Shown here piece by piece: positions 38,532-52,000 of a DNA stretch of 64,000 bases. This DNA is from Bathynomus jamesi (Eukaryota; Arthropoda; Malacostraca; Isopoda; Cirolanidae). Below the pieces are notes generated by a model. That model worked only from the letters and a program-made list of their open reading frames with translations. It ran no database searches and was not told the DNA's origin. Position numbers and translations under genes: made by a program. The stretch lies in contig JAJOZX010009083.1 of NCBI GenBank assembly GCA_023014485.1, forward strand, positions 119,822 to 183,821. Reading direction: 5' to 3'. Every line of letters begins with the position of its first letter. Within the stretch, counting starts at the first letter, position 1.

Positions 38532-41500
38532 AAAGTTCCGCGCGATGATTCCTCATTTCACGAAGGTCAAGCTTGTCGCATCTCCTCTCGAGTTGGCCTG
38601 GTGTAGTAGCAAGTTGGTTTCTTGTACTCTCCACCTCACATAGCCAGGTACGCCCGGCTCATCGGGGATTGTTCTGAGCCAGGCGTCTAATCTTCTTTTG
38701 AAGATGTCTCCTGCAACACCATTCGTGTTCCTTAGGTCTTTCGGCAGCTGATTAAACAGTTTTGGTCCTCTCACAAAAAACTATTTTCTCTCGGAGTTAA
38801 GGATGTTCCCTGTCTCGTCTTTAATTTGGGAACACGACACAGTCTTCCTTTTCTACTTTCCACCGTTGTTTAGGGAGTTAAGGATTCAGAGTTTAGTTCG
38901 CGTAACCTTTCCCAGTAATTTAGTTCTTTGCACCCCTTGATCTTGGCTGTGAAGCTTCTCTGAATCCCTTCTAGCTGTCTAATGTCTTCTTTTTTATATG
39001 GGGATGTTAGGACCGAGCAGAATTCCAATTTGGGTATAATCAGCGTTTTCAGTAGATCAATCATTATATTCCTATCCCTTCGTTTAAAGGTTTTCAATAT
39101 CTGCCCAGTTATTCTCTTTGCTGTGTTTACTGCTATCTTATTTTGTGTTTCAAATTTCGCATCATCAGTCATTACAACTCCTAAATCTTTTGCTCTAGAA
39201 TTTCTCTGAATTTCCTTTCCATTTTGGGTATAATATTCCATGGATTTTAGGTCCTCTCTCTTTCCGTACCGTAACATCTGAAATTTCTCAGTGCTAAACT
39301 TCATATTGTTGTCTTCCGTCCACTTGTAAATTCTGTTCATGTCGGTTTGTAGAGATCCTATATCTTCTGGGTTTCTTATTTTTCTACTGATCTTTCTGTC
39401 ATCAGCAAAGATGTTACTGTGCTGTCTCTGGTAACGTCTTCATCTATGTCAGTTAGCATGATTATGAAGAGTAGTGGAGCTAATACTATTCCTTGTGGTA
39501 CTGAGCTGAGGCCCTCTGATTCTGAAGAAGATACTCCTTGTACTGTAACGACTTGCCGCCGTTCACTAAGGAAATTATACAGTATATATCCATTTCCCTA
39601 CTTTTCCTGTTATTCCCATATATTTCAGTTTATGTATTATGATTCCATGGTCACACTTGGCGGACGCTTTGGCAAAGTCTGTGTATATTACATCATAGTT
39701 TTCATTACTTTCAAGTGCATCAATAATGCTGTTGTAGTGTTCCATTAGTTGTGATAGGCATGATCTGCCTCACCGAAACCCATGTTGGTTATCATTGAAT
39801 TTTTTCCGAGTTTCCAGTCATACATTTTCTGTAACTATTCTTTCAAATATTTTAGCGAGACGAGATGTAAGCGACACTGGTCTATAGTTTTTGGCCTCGG
39901 ATCGATCTCCTCCTTTATATATTGGGACTATGTTCGCGCTCTTCAGGATGCCCGGTATTTCTCCCGTGTCTAGTGATCGTCTTCATATCCAACATAGGGG
40001 CTCAGCGATTGCATTTTTGCAGTTTTTGATCAGTATGGCATTCCATTTATCCGGTCGTGCCGCTGAGTATGCTTTTAGTTTCCCTATAGCTTGTGTAATA
40101 TCATCTGTCGTAAAATCAAAGTCAGTTATACTTTCCCGTTGTAGTTCTTCTTCAAAGAACCCGTTTCTATCGCATATCAGTTTGTCAGTTTTTGGGATAC
40201 TGAAAGAGGATTCGTACTGAGCTCTTAATATTTCAGATACTTCTGTTAGATTATTATCAGATAAAGCACCGTTCTCATTTTTCAAAGGTCCGATAGTCGC
40301 ATGGTTTTTTGACTTTCGTTTTGCAAAATTATACGGGGCTCCAATAAACCTTAGCCCCCCCGCCCATGGCCTAAACCATTAGAGGTACAGTAAAACTAAA
40401 CATACCTTACAAAAGAGAAATTAATCCTGCATTTAATGAGAAACAATTAAAACTTGGTGTTCCCACCATTGGCTTCCAAGACAGCCTGAATTCGCTTTGG
40501 GTAGCTTGCCAAAAGTGACGTGAATAGATCTTGATCGTTACGCAAATCTGCTAAAACAGTTTCAATGTGTTGCGTCATTGTATCCTTCGAAAATGGATTT
40601 GCTGCAGGTTCTTGAAACAAGAGACATACCTTACAAAAGAGAAATTAATCCTGCATTTAATGAGAAACAATTAAAACTTGGTGTTCCCACCATTGGCTTC
40701 CAAGACAGCCTGAATTCGCTTTGGGTAGCTTGCCAAAAGTGACGTGAATAGATCTTGATCGTTACGCAAATCTGCTAAAACAGTTTCAATGTGTTGCGTC
40801 ATTGTATCCTTCGAAAATGGATTTGCTGCAGGTTCTTGAAACAAGAGACATTCAACCTTGTCCTTTATAACTGATCCAATGTGTTCACACGTTCAGGTCA
40901 GGAGAATTTCCTGGCCATTCTTCATTTCCAAAGAAATCGATCTCATGGTTCCGCAACAACTGTTGAGTGACTAATGCCTTAAAGCAGGGGGCCTTATCGT
41001 GCAGAAGTGTGACCTGATCGACATCCATAACATTGTTTGGGTTTCATAGAAAAGGAATGACATGCTGGGACAGAATAATATCACGAAAATACTGTCCATC
41101 CCAACTCTGACCATTTGGCTTCAGTACCCACATGAGCTTCTTTGCAGTGAACAAAAACACACACCAACACAGTCTGGACTTTTTAATAATTCGCGATAAT
41201 GTTCATTATCATCGATTTCATCTGGTGTTGTGGCCCACACTCAATCATTTTGGTAGTTAGGCTGACGTGTTACGTATTTAAACAAAAAATTCATCGGAGA
41301 CAGCTAAATGCATGAAATCATCCACATCCCAATCTTCAAGATAATGGGCAAACCACATTCTGTCATCGATGTTAAGTTGAGTTTTTCTTGGCTTTGGAAG
41401 TTCATGCCAAGGCTTTAAACCTTGCCTATGACGGTACAGTCGAATGATCTCACCAATAACGATCTTCCCTCTCAACACTTCGATCTCTCTAGAAAGTTTA

Positions 41501-44500
41501 GCACAGCTGTTTTTCCGCTTACGCGTACCGCTTTCAATGATGTCCTTTGTTTCCTGAGAGAGTGGCAAATTTGGGCGCCCAGATTTGGTTGTATCCATTT
41601 CACATTCATCCAAAGTTTTATTCCAATTTCTTTTGACGAAGTCCTCACTTCTTCGCAACTTTTTGGCAACCCATGAACGTGTTATAAACGTGGCTCCAGC
41701 ATCACAAGCTTCCCGAAATGTTATTGCTCGTACGCGATCTATCACACGTTGCCTCTCCGAATCACCAATTAATTGAGAAGCCATTATATTATCACTATCA
41801 GCTAGAGTAATTTTAATACCTGCAATAAATAAAGAATTTTATATATTTTTATAAAGGGCTAAGGTTTTTTGGAACCCCCTTATATATATTTTTTTTTCCC
41901 TTTCTTTAATTTACCGCCGATTCGTACCTAGTGTGGTACATATTTCAGCGAGGCAGTGGGCGAGTGGTGTTATTGAGTTGGGGATGATAGACTAGGAGGG
42001 GCAGATGTGATGTTCAGTTAATGGGTAGTGGGTATGAGGGGCCTGGTCTCATACCCGTTGAAGCAGGTGGGAATAAGTGAGGAAACGGGAAATCGCTTCC
42101 CCCGAAAAATGGGGGCCCTCAGCGAGCATGAATTGTAGACGCTCGGGTATCGGAATTTCGGCCAAGTGAGGGAAACATCTACAACGAAGCGCGGACAAGT
42201 TTGGGCATTCGACCAGGAGATGCACGACAGTGATGGGAGTATGGCAGGTAGGGCAGAGCGGGGCTGGCGATTTAGCCATAAGGTGACCATGAGTAATGCG
42301 TGTGTGTCCTATGCGGAGACGGGCTATAATCACTTCTTTATGCCGGGACCGGTGGAAGGAGGAGGCCCAGTATCCTACTTGGGTAAATCCAGGATAGACA
42401 GGTAGAAGTGCTGATATAACACTAATACATCTTCAATATTCACGAAACTTGGTCTGAGGGTGTTCTTTAGTGAAAAAAACAAATTCCCAAATTTTTTTGA
42501 AAATCGGTCAAATAGGTCAAAATTTAGGGTCAGGTCAAATTTTGGCCAAATCGTGACCTACGAATTTTTTAAATCCCTATATCTCGGCTTCTAATTGTCG
42601 TAGCTTAATAAACTTTATATGGATGGAAGCGGAATGAGCTCTAGTTTCCAAAAATGGTACTTTCTTTTGAATAATTTAATAAAAAAAAACAATTTTGAAA
42701 AAACAAAAATTCAGGATTTGACCTTGAAGGGACCAATTTTTAAAAAAATTATATTGAAGAAAAAATGTTGCCTGAGCAAAGATCTACCATAATCAGCAAT
42801 AAAAAGTTAGCTTACAGGCCATTATATAGTTTAAAACGTAATTTTATTAATGCTGGCTTTCTTCATTTTTTCAGAATTTCATCAAAAATTTATTTAATGA
42901 AACTAAACATATTAAATAGTAGGATAACAATATAATAAGGATATACTTAGCGTTTGTAATTATTAATTGTAATTTAAATACGCATCTACTCTCTACATTC
43001 CACATACATGCTAAGTGCTAACTTCATATATATATGCTAATTTGTTTTAAGTTTTCTTGAGAAATTTTCTAAATCTTGAGCTGGAAAGACATACTATATC
43101 CTTATTCCGCCTCTTAAACTTGACTCAACTGTTCCAAATATGTTCTCGGGGGGAACAGGGCAAATATCGTCTTCTGCAGGAAAAACGTACGAGGGCGCTA
43201 TTCCTGAAGGATAAAGAAATTTAATAAAATAATCGTCATATTCTGCACCATACGACTCGACCAATCCTAACCACAATTCTTTTTCGTACACACAACCGAC
43301 AAAAGAGCCTACTTCTATTTCTTAACTCTCTTCCGATATTACCGGCTTCTCCATCATGATCTACTACTTCTCCACAAACAATTTTTTTATTTCTTCTGAC
43401 TGAAGACTATTAGATAACGAATATACTTTTAAAGTGTTTGCTGACAAAGGGATAAACCTATGTAATTTTTGGGTACCTTTAATTGGGATAATCAGTAAAC
43501 TGAGACGCTCTTGTAGCCCCTGAGACTCGGTTTATTAATTAGATAAAAATTAAATATATGTTTATTGAAAGATTTCATTAATTATATAAAAAATAAATAT
43601 ATGGTTATTTAAAGATATTTACCCGTTTTTATGGGGCTCTCATCTAAATATTGTAATATTTTATCGCTAAGTATATCCTTATTATGTTGTGGATCTTCCA
43701 AAAAAATTTCCTCAACAGGTGGAGCCGTAGAAATATTTGTAGACGAGCTACTACTGCGCTCAAAGGATTCTTCATTTGCTGGTAAAGGACACAGTTCTTG
43801 TAGCGGTACAGCCTCTTCTGCTGGTGCTGGTACAGATTCCAGTATTCCAGGTTGACTTCTTATTAAGGTGTAGCAATTGCTACACAATAGCTGATCCTTT
43901 TGAAGAACTTCATAACTTACAGAAGCCATAAGTTCCGTAACTTTTTTAATATTATTGAAAATTCTTCTTTTGTGTTTTTTAAAGGATCACAACAACATAA
44001 TTTCTTATTTTTTGGCATTTTTTTAAGTTATTTACGTAGATATTTCGGTACACCTGTATCTTTCAATATATAGTTATTAAAATCTGAAAAAAAAAAAAAT
44101 AAAAAAATATGAAGAAAGCCAGCATTAATAAAATTAAGTTTTAAGCTATATAATGGCCTATAAACTAACTTTTTATTGCTGATTATGGTAGATCTTTGCT
44201 CAGGCAACATTTTTTCTTCAATAAAAATTTTTAAAAAATTGATCAATTCAAGGTCAAATCCTGAAATTTTTTTTTTCAAAATTAAGTGTTTTTTTTATTA
44301 AATTATCCAAATGAAAGTACCATTTTTGGAAACTAGAGCTCATTCCGCTTCCATCCATATAAGTTTATTAAGCTACGACAATTAGAAGCCGAGATATAGG
44401 GATTTAAAAATTTTTAGGTCACGATTTGGCCAAAATTTGACCCGACCCTAAATTTTGACCTATTTGACCGATTTAAAAAAAAATTTGGGAATTTGTTTTT

Positions 44501-45956
44501 TTCCACTAAAAAACGCCCCCAGACCAAGTTTTATGCAAATTGAAGACATGACCGTGTTGTTTATCTGTCTATTTAACCTGGATTTACCCACAGTTTGCGA
44601 TTTGATCTTGTGAAGTTTGTTTTGTGTGGCCTGGTCCCATTCCCGTTGCCAGATGGAACGGAAGTGGGAGCGGAGAGTCGGGAAGAAGTCGGTGAAAGGG
44701 AGGGGCCGGGAGGAGGCCGGCAGTAAGCAGGCCGACTTTGCCGTGCGGTCCGCCTCCTCATTACCCTGGATGCCGACATGTGCCGGGACCCAGCAGAAGG
44801 CGATTGTCTTGTGTCGGAAGGCTGCTAAAAAAGGGAAGATTTGCTGGATGGTACAGACGAGCGGATGAGGGGGGTTAAATCTCTCTAGGGAGAGAAGTGC
44901 GCTTTGGGAATCTGAATAAATGACGAAAGAGCTGGCAGAGTGAGTGCGCACTATGTCGAGGGCCTCCTTAATCGCGAAGAGTTCTGCCGGGAAAACGGAG
45001 GTCTCGCGGGGCAGGCTGACGCCTCGAGAAAGTGGCTGGGCCAGTATCACCGCTGAGGCGGCGCCGCACCAGTCTCCGAACGGGAACCATCTGTATAAAT
45101 GGAGACTGTGTCCGGATGTTGGGTTGCATGTTACATATATTATATATATATATATATTATAATAAAATAAAAGTTAATGAATAATGAATTAGCTTTCACG
45201 ATTCCCCCCCGACCTCTACCTTATACTGAAAGAACTTTGGTTCACTGTTGTGTCAATAAAGACTGGACCAAAGTTCAAACGTTGGAAGAAATTATATCAA
45301 TTACCATTGTGTCCATGTAAAAATTCTCCCATCCTTCCGCAATAATCGCGGTCTTATGAACACAAGTTAATCCACTTATTTTTAATTACCTTTGGTTAGC
45401 TTCCGCCCGAATTGTTCATTCTGACGAAGGTCAAGCTTTTCACTCCACCTTAGACCTACAGTTTAACGTGGAATCCGAACCACACCCCATCGGCAGCACA
45501 GCGTCTTAACCACTAGGCCACCTAGGGTACCCATTTATCTACCAACCACTTTCTTTATTGTGTGGAAGGATGAACAGCTGGGTTTTTTACTGCGCGCCGG
45601 CTGCCATCGGGTCTCGAACCCGGGGCCGATGGATTCGTAGTCAGCGACGCTAACCACTACACCACCGAGGCGCATAACTATACCAGTATTTGGAAAGTGA
45701 AACATATTTAAAGAATCACCCTGTACATTTACCTGTATTTATGACGTACGTTCCACGTGCAAAGTTATTAAGAGCGGAAAAAACAATGTCTCGACTGTCC
45801 TTTGACCAACACCTCAAAGGAAGAATACTTCGACCGCACAAACCATAAAACGAATTATTATCCGCAAGTTTTTGTTCTTTGTCCACGTAATCAATCAAAA
45901 TCGTAGTCTAAAAATAAAAAAAAAAGATATCGAAGATTTACTTTCGTAAAATGAAG

Positions 45957-46005
<49 letters not shown>

Positions 46006-49000
46006 TCTCCATTAGGTGGGTACGATGCTTGAACCAAAACCACTGAAAACAAATAATTCTAGACGTTTTCCTTAATTTTTCCAAAATATTTTAATCACTT
46101 CACTCTTTTGACGTCATAGACAACGGTGCAAATATATCACACATTTTTGGCGAAGTAGGTAACGCGAATCAAACATTCATGAAACAAATGGCTTCCATGA
46201 ATCCATCAACATTCCACCCACCCGATTAAGAATGGGATGGGCTTATAAAAAACACCTTTATTGTACTACAGATCTTTTAGCTTACCCTGTTCTAATTTCA
46301 CCAACTTCAACTAATCTGCGAGTAAAGGTTCACAAATTACAAAAACTCAAAATCGAGTTCGTTGGACAACTGATTTTTAAATGTAATGACGTATTTCATA
46401 ACACACTTTCAATCATTCTTTAGTTATAATTTTATTTATGAATATAAAATAATATAAATGTAAGTTATTTCCTTATTATCATGAAACCATTATCAAATTT
46501 AAGGAGTTACTGATTAACTATGCCTTCTTTTTGTCAGAGAATTTTTGTAAAACATAATGCTATATATGAATGTACTTCGTCTGCTCAGTATGTATCGATA
46601 AAGTATCTCGTCATTCCAACCGCCTACCTCTCTCTCCTTCCATTTAATGAGGCAGAGTTGCGCGCTCCTTACGTGAGGACCTCCGACGGGAGATCGAAGG
46701 AAAATAAGATTTGATCCATCAGGACTAAAGCGAGGACACTGCACGTGACTTCCTTATCGGTTAGCTCAGCTGAAATGAGAGTAATTTCGAAATGAAATAT
46801 GATTAATGAAACACAATCAATCCAGTGTGCAAAATATGGCCGACACTGCAGACTCAAGAGCGAGTGCACCAAGATTAATCCCATACTGATGAACTTCTAA
46901 CCAAATTAAAAAATTTGCAATGGATCTTCAATATGTATTTTAAAATGTGTTTTTTATTTCATTTTGCACATAAAGACCTAATTTCCACGAACACTTCAAA
47001 ACTTTTAGCTAAATTCTGCAAAATTCCTGGATGTTAAAGTATGCCATAATGAAATAAAACGGTTACGTGCCATCTGTATTCAACTTAATCAAATTAAATT
47101 CACGAATTCTCGTCGCCTGAGCTGATAAAGAATGAGACAATATTATTGGAACTTACAAAAATCGCCTTTCAAGTCCAAGTGAAAAAGCACCGATTCTCTA
47201 TTAGGACAATAAATCAAACCCAGTCTGTACGGTTCAGTAACAAATGCAACACCAACCAAATTGCCTTCAGGCGTCCAGACTACTTGGCCGCCACACAAGC
47301 CGTCAGGAAGGTCCAAAACTTTAATTTCCTCCGACGTTGTGTCCACAATCACAACAACACTCTAGAACCGAGGGTAGAGAGGTTTTAAAACAGTTTCGTA
47401 AAACAAAATTCGCTTCCCTATTTTACTTCATTTACCTATTCAATAAACTCCCATAATGACCTAACGAAGAGAATAAATTTCATATCCAATGTAAAAATGT
47501 TTTAATTATTTCGTTCTTTATAAAATGTCAACTTGGTAGCTTTATACGAAAAATCATATGCATAAGCTTTACAGCTAACCTAACTGCGTCCAGATTACGT
47601 AGTGGGTCAGATTCCATATAAAGCTGTAGGTTCCCTCCGTTACATGACCGTAGATATCTGACGTTAAACAACTCAATCAAAACAAAAATAAAAACTAACC
47701 TGATGATAGCCATTCATTTGCTCCCCCCAGTCATTGATGTAGGCGTACTTCTCTCCCCAACCCTCGTTATTAGACCTTGGAAAGGAGATAATATCTTGGA
47801 TAGCAATGTGAAATTTGAACAGAATACAAACATTTAATATATCATTCCTAATCAAAATATCAAAAATGACATACGCGTACCTACATATTTAAAATTTAAA
47901 TTAAATTTATAAAGTGATGTACGGAACTGTTATGTAAACGATTAATTTTCATTAACTATTCCCTTGAATTGCAAATTTATTCACAAACATACACCTTCTG
48001 TATTTCATCGCATGGAATAAATAAATAAATAAAAAATAAGAACAATGTTGGAACTACACCTTCCCCATCTGTATTTGCAACCTTCACCATTGATATAAGG
48101 ACCTGATTCTTGATCGCGACACTTCGTGTTTCATCAATTTCATTGATTCAAAAGTTATGGAGCGGACGTCCATTCGACCTTTACCTTCAATAGTGTGACC
48201 AGATTTTTTGATTTTTGAATGGATGGACAAGTGCAATGCAGTATGGCCCCTCCAAATTTATTTTGTCATGGACATATGATCCCATGAAAGTGATTTCATG
48301 TTTTATGTTTACACTCCTTTACCATGTCATGGTAATGTACTTTTGAATAATCTTGTAGTTTCTCAAATATAGATTCACAACAACACGTTTTAGACTTCAT
48401 CTACCCTAATGAGAATTCAACCAACATAAAACTATGGGTAATCGGTCTAGGCTGGGTCGAAATTTTTTATTTCTTACGTACATAGTGTGAGGTGGTTCAA
48501 TCAATCATAGTAACACCCTGGTAAAATATTTTTGAATTCTGAGGAACCCCTACCCCCCTACCGGTTTCAGTTTTTTTCAGAAAATTCATAAAATTAGAGA
48601 TAATTTGCGATTTACTTCGAAATTTTTTTATTACAAAAGTTCACTTATAAAACTTATTTATTTTTTAATGAGAAAAAATTTTAAAAATACAAAAATGCAT
48701 GAAAAAAAATTTAATACATAAATTTTTAGCTATTATTGGTAGAAATTTAGAAATTAAGAGACAAATTCAATAAAATTTTTGACCTAAAACTAATGTTTTT
48801 TTTTATTCCTTCCACTGACCTTTCCACTCAAAAGTAGGCAGTTCTTTTCTAGACTCAAGTATTTAAAATAAATTTATGCCAATTAATATAACCAATTCTT
48901 TCCTGGCTAGATTTAATTACTAAGTTCACACCCCATTCAACGCTTTGGCTGTGACATGGAAAATCTAGTATTTCTAGAGGTTTAGTTCTAATCTGAAGCA

Positions 49001-52000
49001 ATTGCTCATTGGTAAAATTACTTAGCAAAGGTGGAGGAGTGATTATCTGCTCATTCCAATTAATCAAATCAATATAATCATTTGCTAGAAAATTTATAGA
49101 TCTTGTTAGCTCAAAATTTCTGCTGTAAAAGGCTGCATTGTGGCTTCTTTTTCTAGTAGCCATAATTTAATTTAATAAGATTTTAACTATATTTTATTTA
49201 TTACCGATATTTTAAAATTAAATAATGTATTTTAGTACAAACCTTTAACATTCTAGGTACCTTAATAGGAATCTGGAAAGAAAAAAACAAAAATAATGTA
49301 ATATTAGGTCTTATATCCGTGCTCTGAGTCAGCACCAATTTAAGACCCTACCCCCTACCCCCCGATCTCAAAAAAAGTGGTGAATGGTCTATTCTGATGT
49401 AATTCGTGCCGGGAACCCGATTTTGGCCATCCGAAAGCAAAAAAATTAATATTTAGGGTCGATTTTTACAATTTTTGATTTTTCACCTATTTCCCATACA
49501 AATTCATATGGAAAAAAGTGAGTATCGGTAGGGGGGCTAGCGAAGGTCCCACAGCCTTGATTTTTGGTGTGGATACTACTATTACAAAATGATCAACTCA
49601 CAATATGTACCTAAGCAAAATCTTGACCTTGACCCCTTTTCGACCCTGCCTAGACTAATAACACGTTACAGGATAAAATTAAGTGATAACTAGGGCGGTC
49701 AAAAGTCAATAAGTCAAATTGTTTCCTATGGGGCACTTTTTGCTGAAACGACTGAAAATGCAATAAAAACACCTGTAGGGGGTATATTACCAAAGTTAAT
49801 AGGTCAACCAAAAGTCAACTTTTACCTGTTAGGTCAAAAATAGCAATGAGGTAAATAAAGTCAATTTTTGGAATAAATAATTAAAATAACTAAAATTGGC
49901 ATCTTTTGGTTAACTGGCAACTTCGCTGCTCGTATTTGTCTTATTCAGTTATGTCCGTTCTGGTTTTGGATGTGGTTGTGCTGCTTTTTATTATGCAGAC
50001 AATTTTCCAAATGTGAAGACAATTGTGGAAAATTTTGAAGATGAAGGAATCATTGTTGAGAAGGCTAAAGAGTGTGTTGCTAATGAAAACTGCCAAAGCA
50101 ACTAATGTCAATCAAAATGAATATAGTTTGATTGCTAGCTTAGTGACTAGGATGGAAGCATCTGATTGCACCATTAGAGAGGCATATGAAACCATTTCTT
50201 CTATCAACCTTGGCGAAGATATGTGTTCAGTCAAACAATACATTGAAACAAGACTCAAGACAAATGGTATTTGTGAAATAATTAACCTCAGTAGACCTGA
50301 AATCTCACCAACAGTTTATGGTCAGCTTTTGCAATGTCAACCAACAACTGCCGCTGTAGAGAGATCTTTCTCCATGCTTAATAAATTATTAAGTAAGGAT
50401 CGCAATTTTTTGCCAGAAAATGTCGGCAAATACTTCATAATTTACCACAATCGGTCAACTGATGTAGAAGAGCAAGAATAAGTAATTAAAGTATCGTTTT
50501 TATTATTGAAAGTAAAGGCAACTTTATAAGTCAATTTTTTCAATTCGTAAGGTCAACTTTCTTAATTTTTTCGGTCAACTTTTGACTGCCCTAACTGATA
50601 ACCAAAATAGAGTTAATGAATGCTCACTTACTCTGACTTCTTTGACAAAAAATTACTTGGTTTAGGTCGCTTCTTTTCAGCAATGAAGGCCAAAGATTTG
50701 AATCGGAGACCAACAAAATGAAGCTAAAGTTTCATCTTTGTAAACCTTAAATAAGAATCATTAAGTGCATAACAGATGGAAAATACTGAATATCCAAATC
50801 ATCAATTACAATGTTCTGTTCCACGAAAATATGTACACATACTGACATATACAATCCATGTAAACTTATCATCGCTTCACATTAATTCTATAACCCCTAA
50901 TTAATTAATTAACTAATTTTACAATACACAGGATACAAAAATGTTCCTCCCTCCCTTATTTCATTATCTATTTATTATCCGGGCCCCCCGCCCCAACTTG
51001 GAAGTACAGGGGTTGCTAACCACAACACTGACTCCAAGGAAGACAGCCCAATGAATCCAACTTTGTGTGTTTAAAGTAATTTTTCATTGGAATCAAATCA
51101 TTTTTATATTCTGTTTTCTGTTTAAAATTTATTCTTTAAATCTTAGGCTACCCAATTATGCAAAAATAATCTAAACTTCAGTATTCACAAACATGTTAAT
51201 CTGCAAGTGAATAAAACAATGATATGCTTACCATTTACATGCTAGCCATAATAGCCCTATAAAAAATCTTTGAAGTCTCTAAGTAATTCTGCATTGTGGT
51301 GTATCATACTGAATTCATTTTTACTATTTTACATCATTCTGAAAGTAAGCATAAAAATTCCTTACTATTCCATGAACATCTTCATCTTTGAGGTTTATAG
51401 AAATTGCTGCTCTCCATCAGAAATTACATTTAGATAACAACATCATCATTTTGTAACAGATAAGCAGATCTTGAGCCACATTGTGCAGTTGCTGATAAAA
51501 TTCTGAAATGTAATACAATATTAGGTCAACCACATAGAAATACTAATATCAAGGAATTATAAAGTCAACTGATCCTAATTAGTGTATAGCCAGCTTACTA
51601 TAAGTATGAACAAACTGACAAAGTTACTTTTATCTAACAGGTATGTACTGGGATCTATATTAAACCTATATTACAGGCCAAAGATCCTTAACCCATTTAT
51701 GCCTTGCATCTCATATGTAGGACAGTCAGATTGTTAACATTTACACTGGAATTTAAAGACAAATTAAAATCAGTTCCAGCATATATAGGTTAACTGAAGC
51801 CAGTGTTTCATATAAAAGGAAAGCAAATCTAGCAAACTTTCCTAACTTAAAATACCATATAGCCAAAATTATTTTAACTAACCCAAACAACAGCCTATCT
51901 TCTACCTACAAAAAGATGTACTGAATGAGCTGAAGTATTTGATAAAGCATTCTTACATCCTTTTGTTCTCAAGAGTTGGTGATAGGGAATGAATTTGGTT

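Larger units (their letters stand above)
40334..41880 (-). mobile_element. Tc1/mariner element with DD37E-like signature
   Basis: Ends CGGGGCTCCAATAAACCTTA and (complement) AGGGGGTTCCAAAAAACCTT form inverted repeats of about 24 bp flanked by TA. The element of 1547 bp encodes one transposase on the minus strand and has a 224-bp tandem duplication at the transposase 3' end. It sits against the 5' break of the LINE. Confidence 0.85.
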
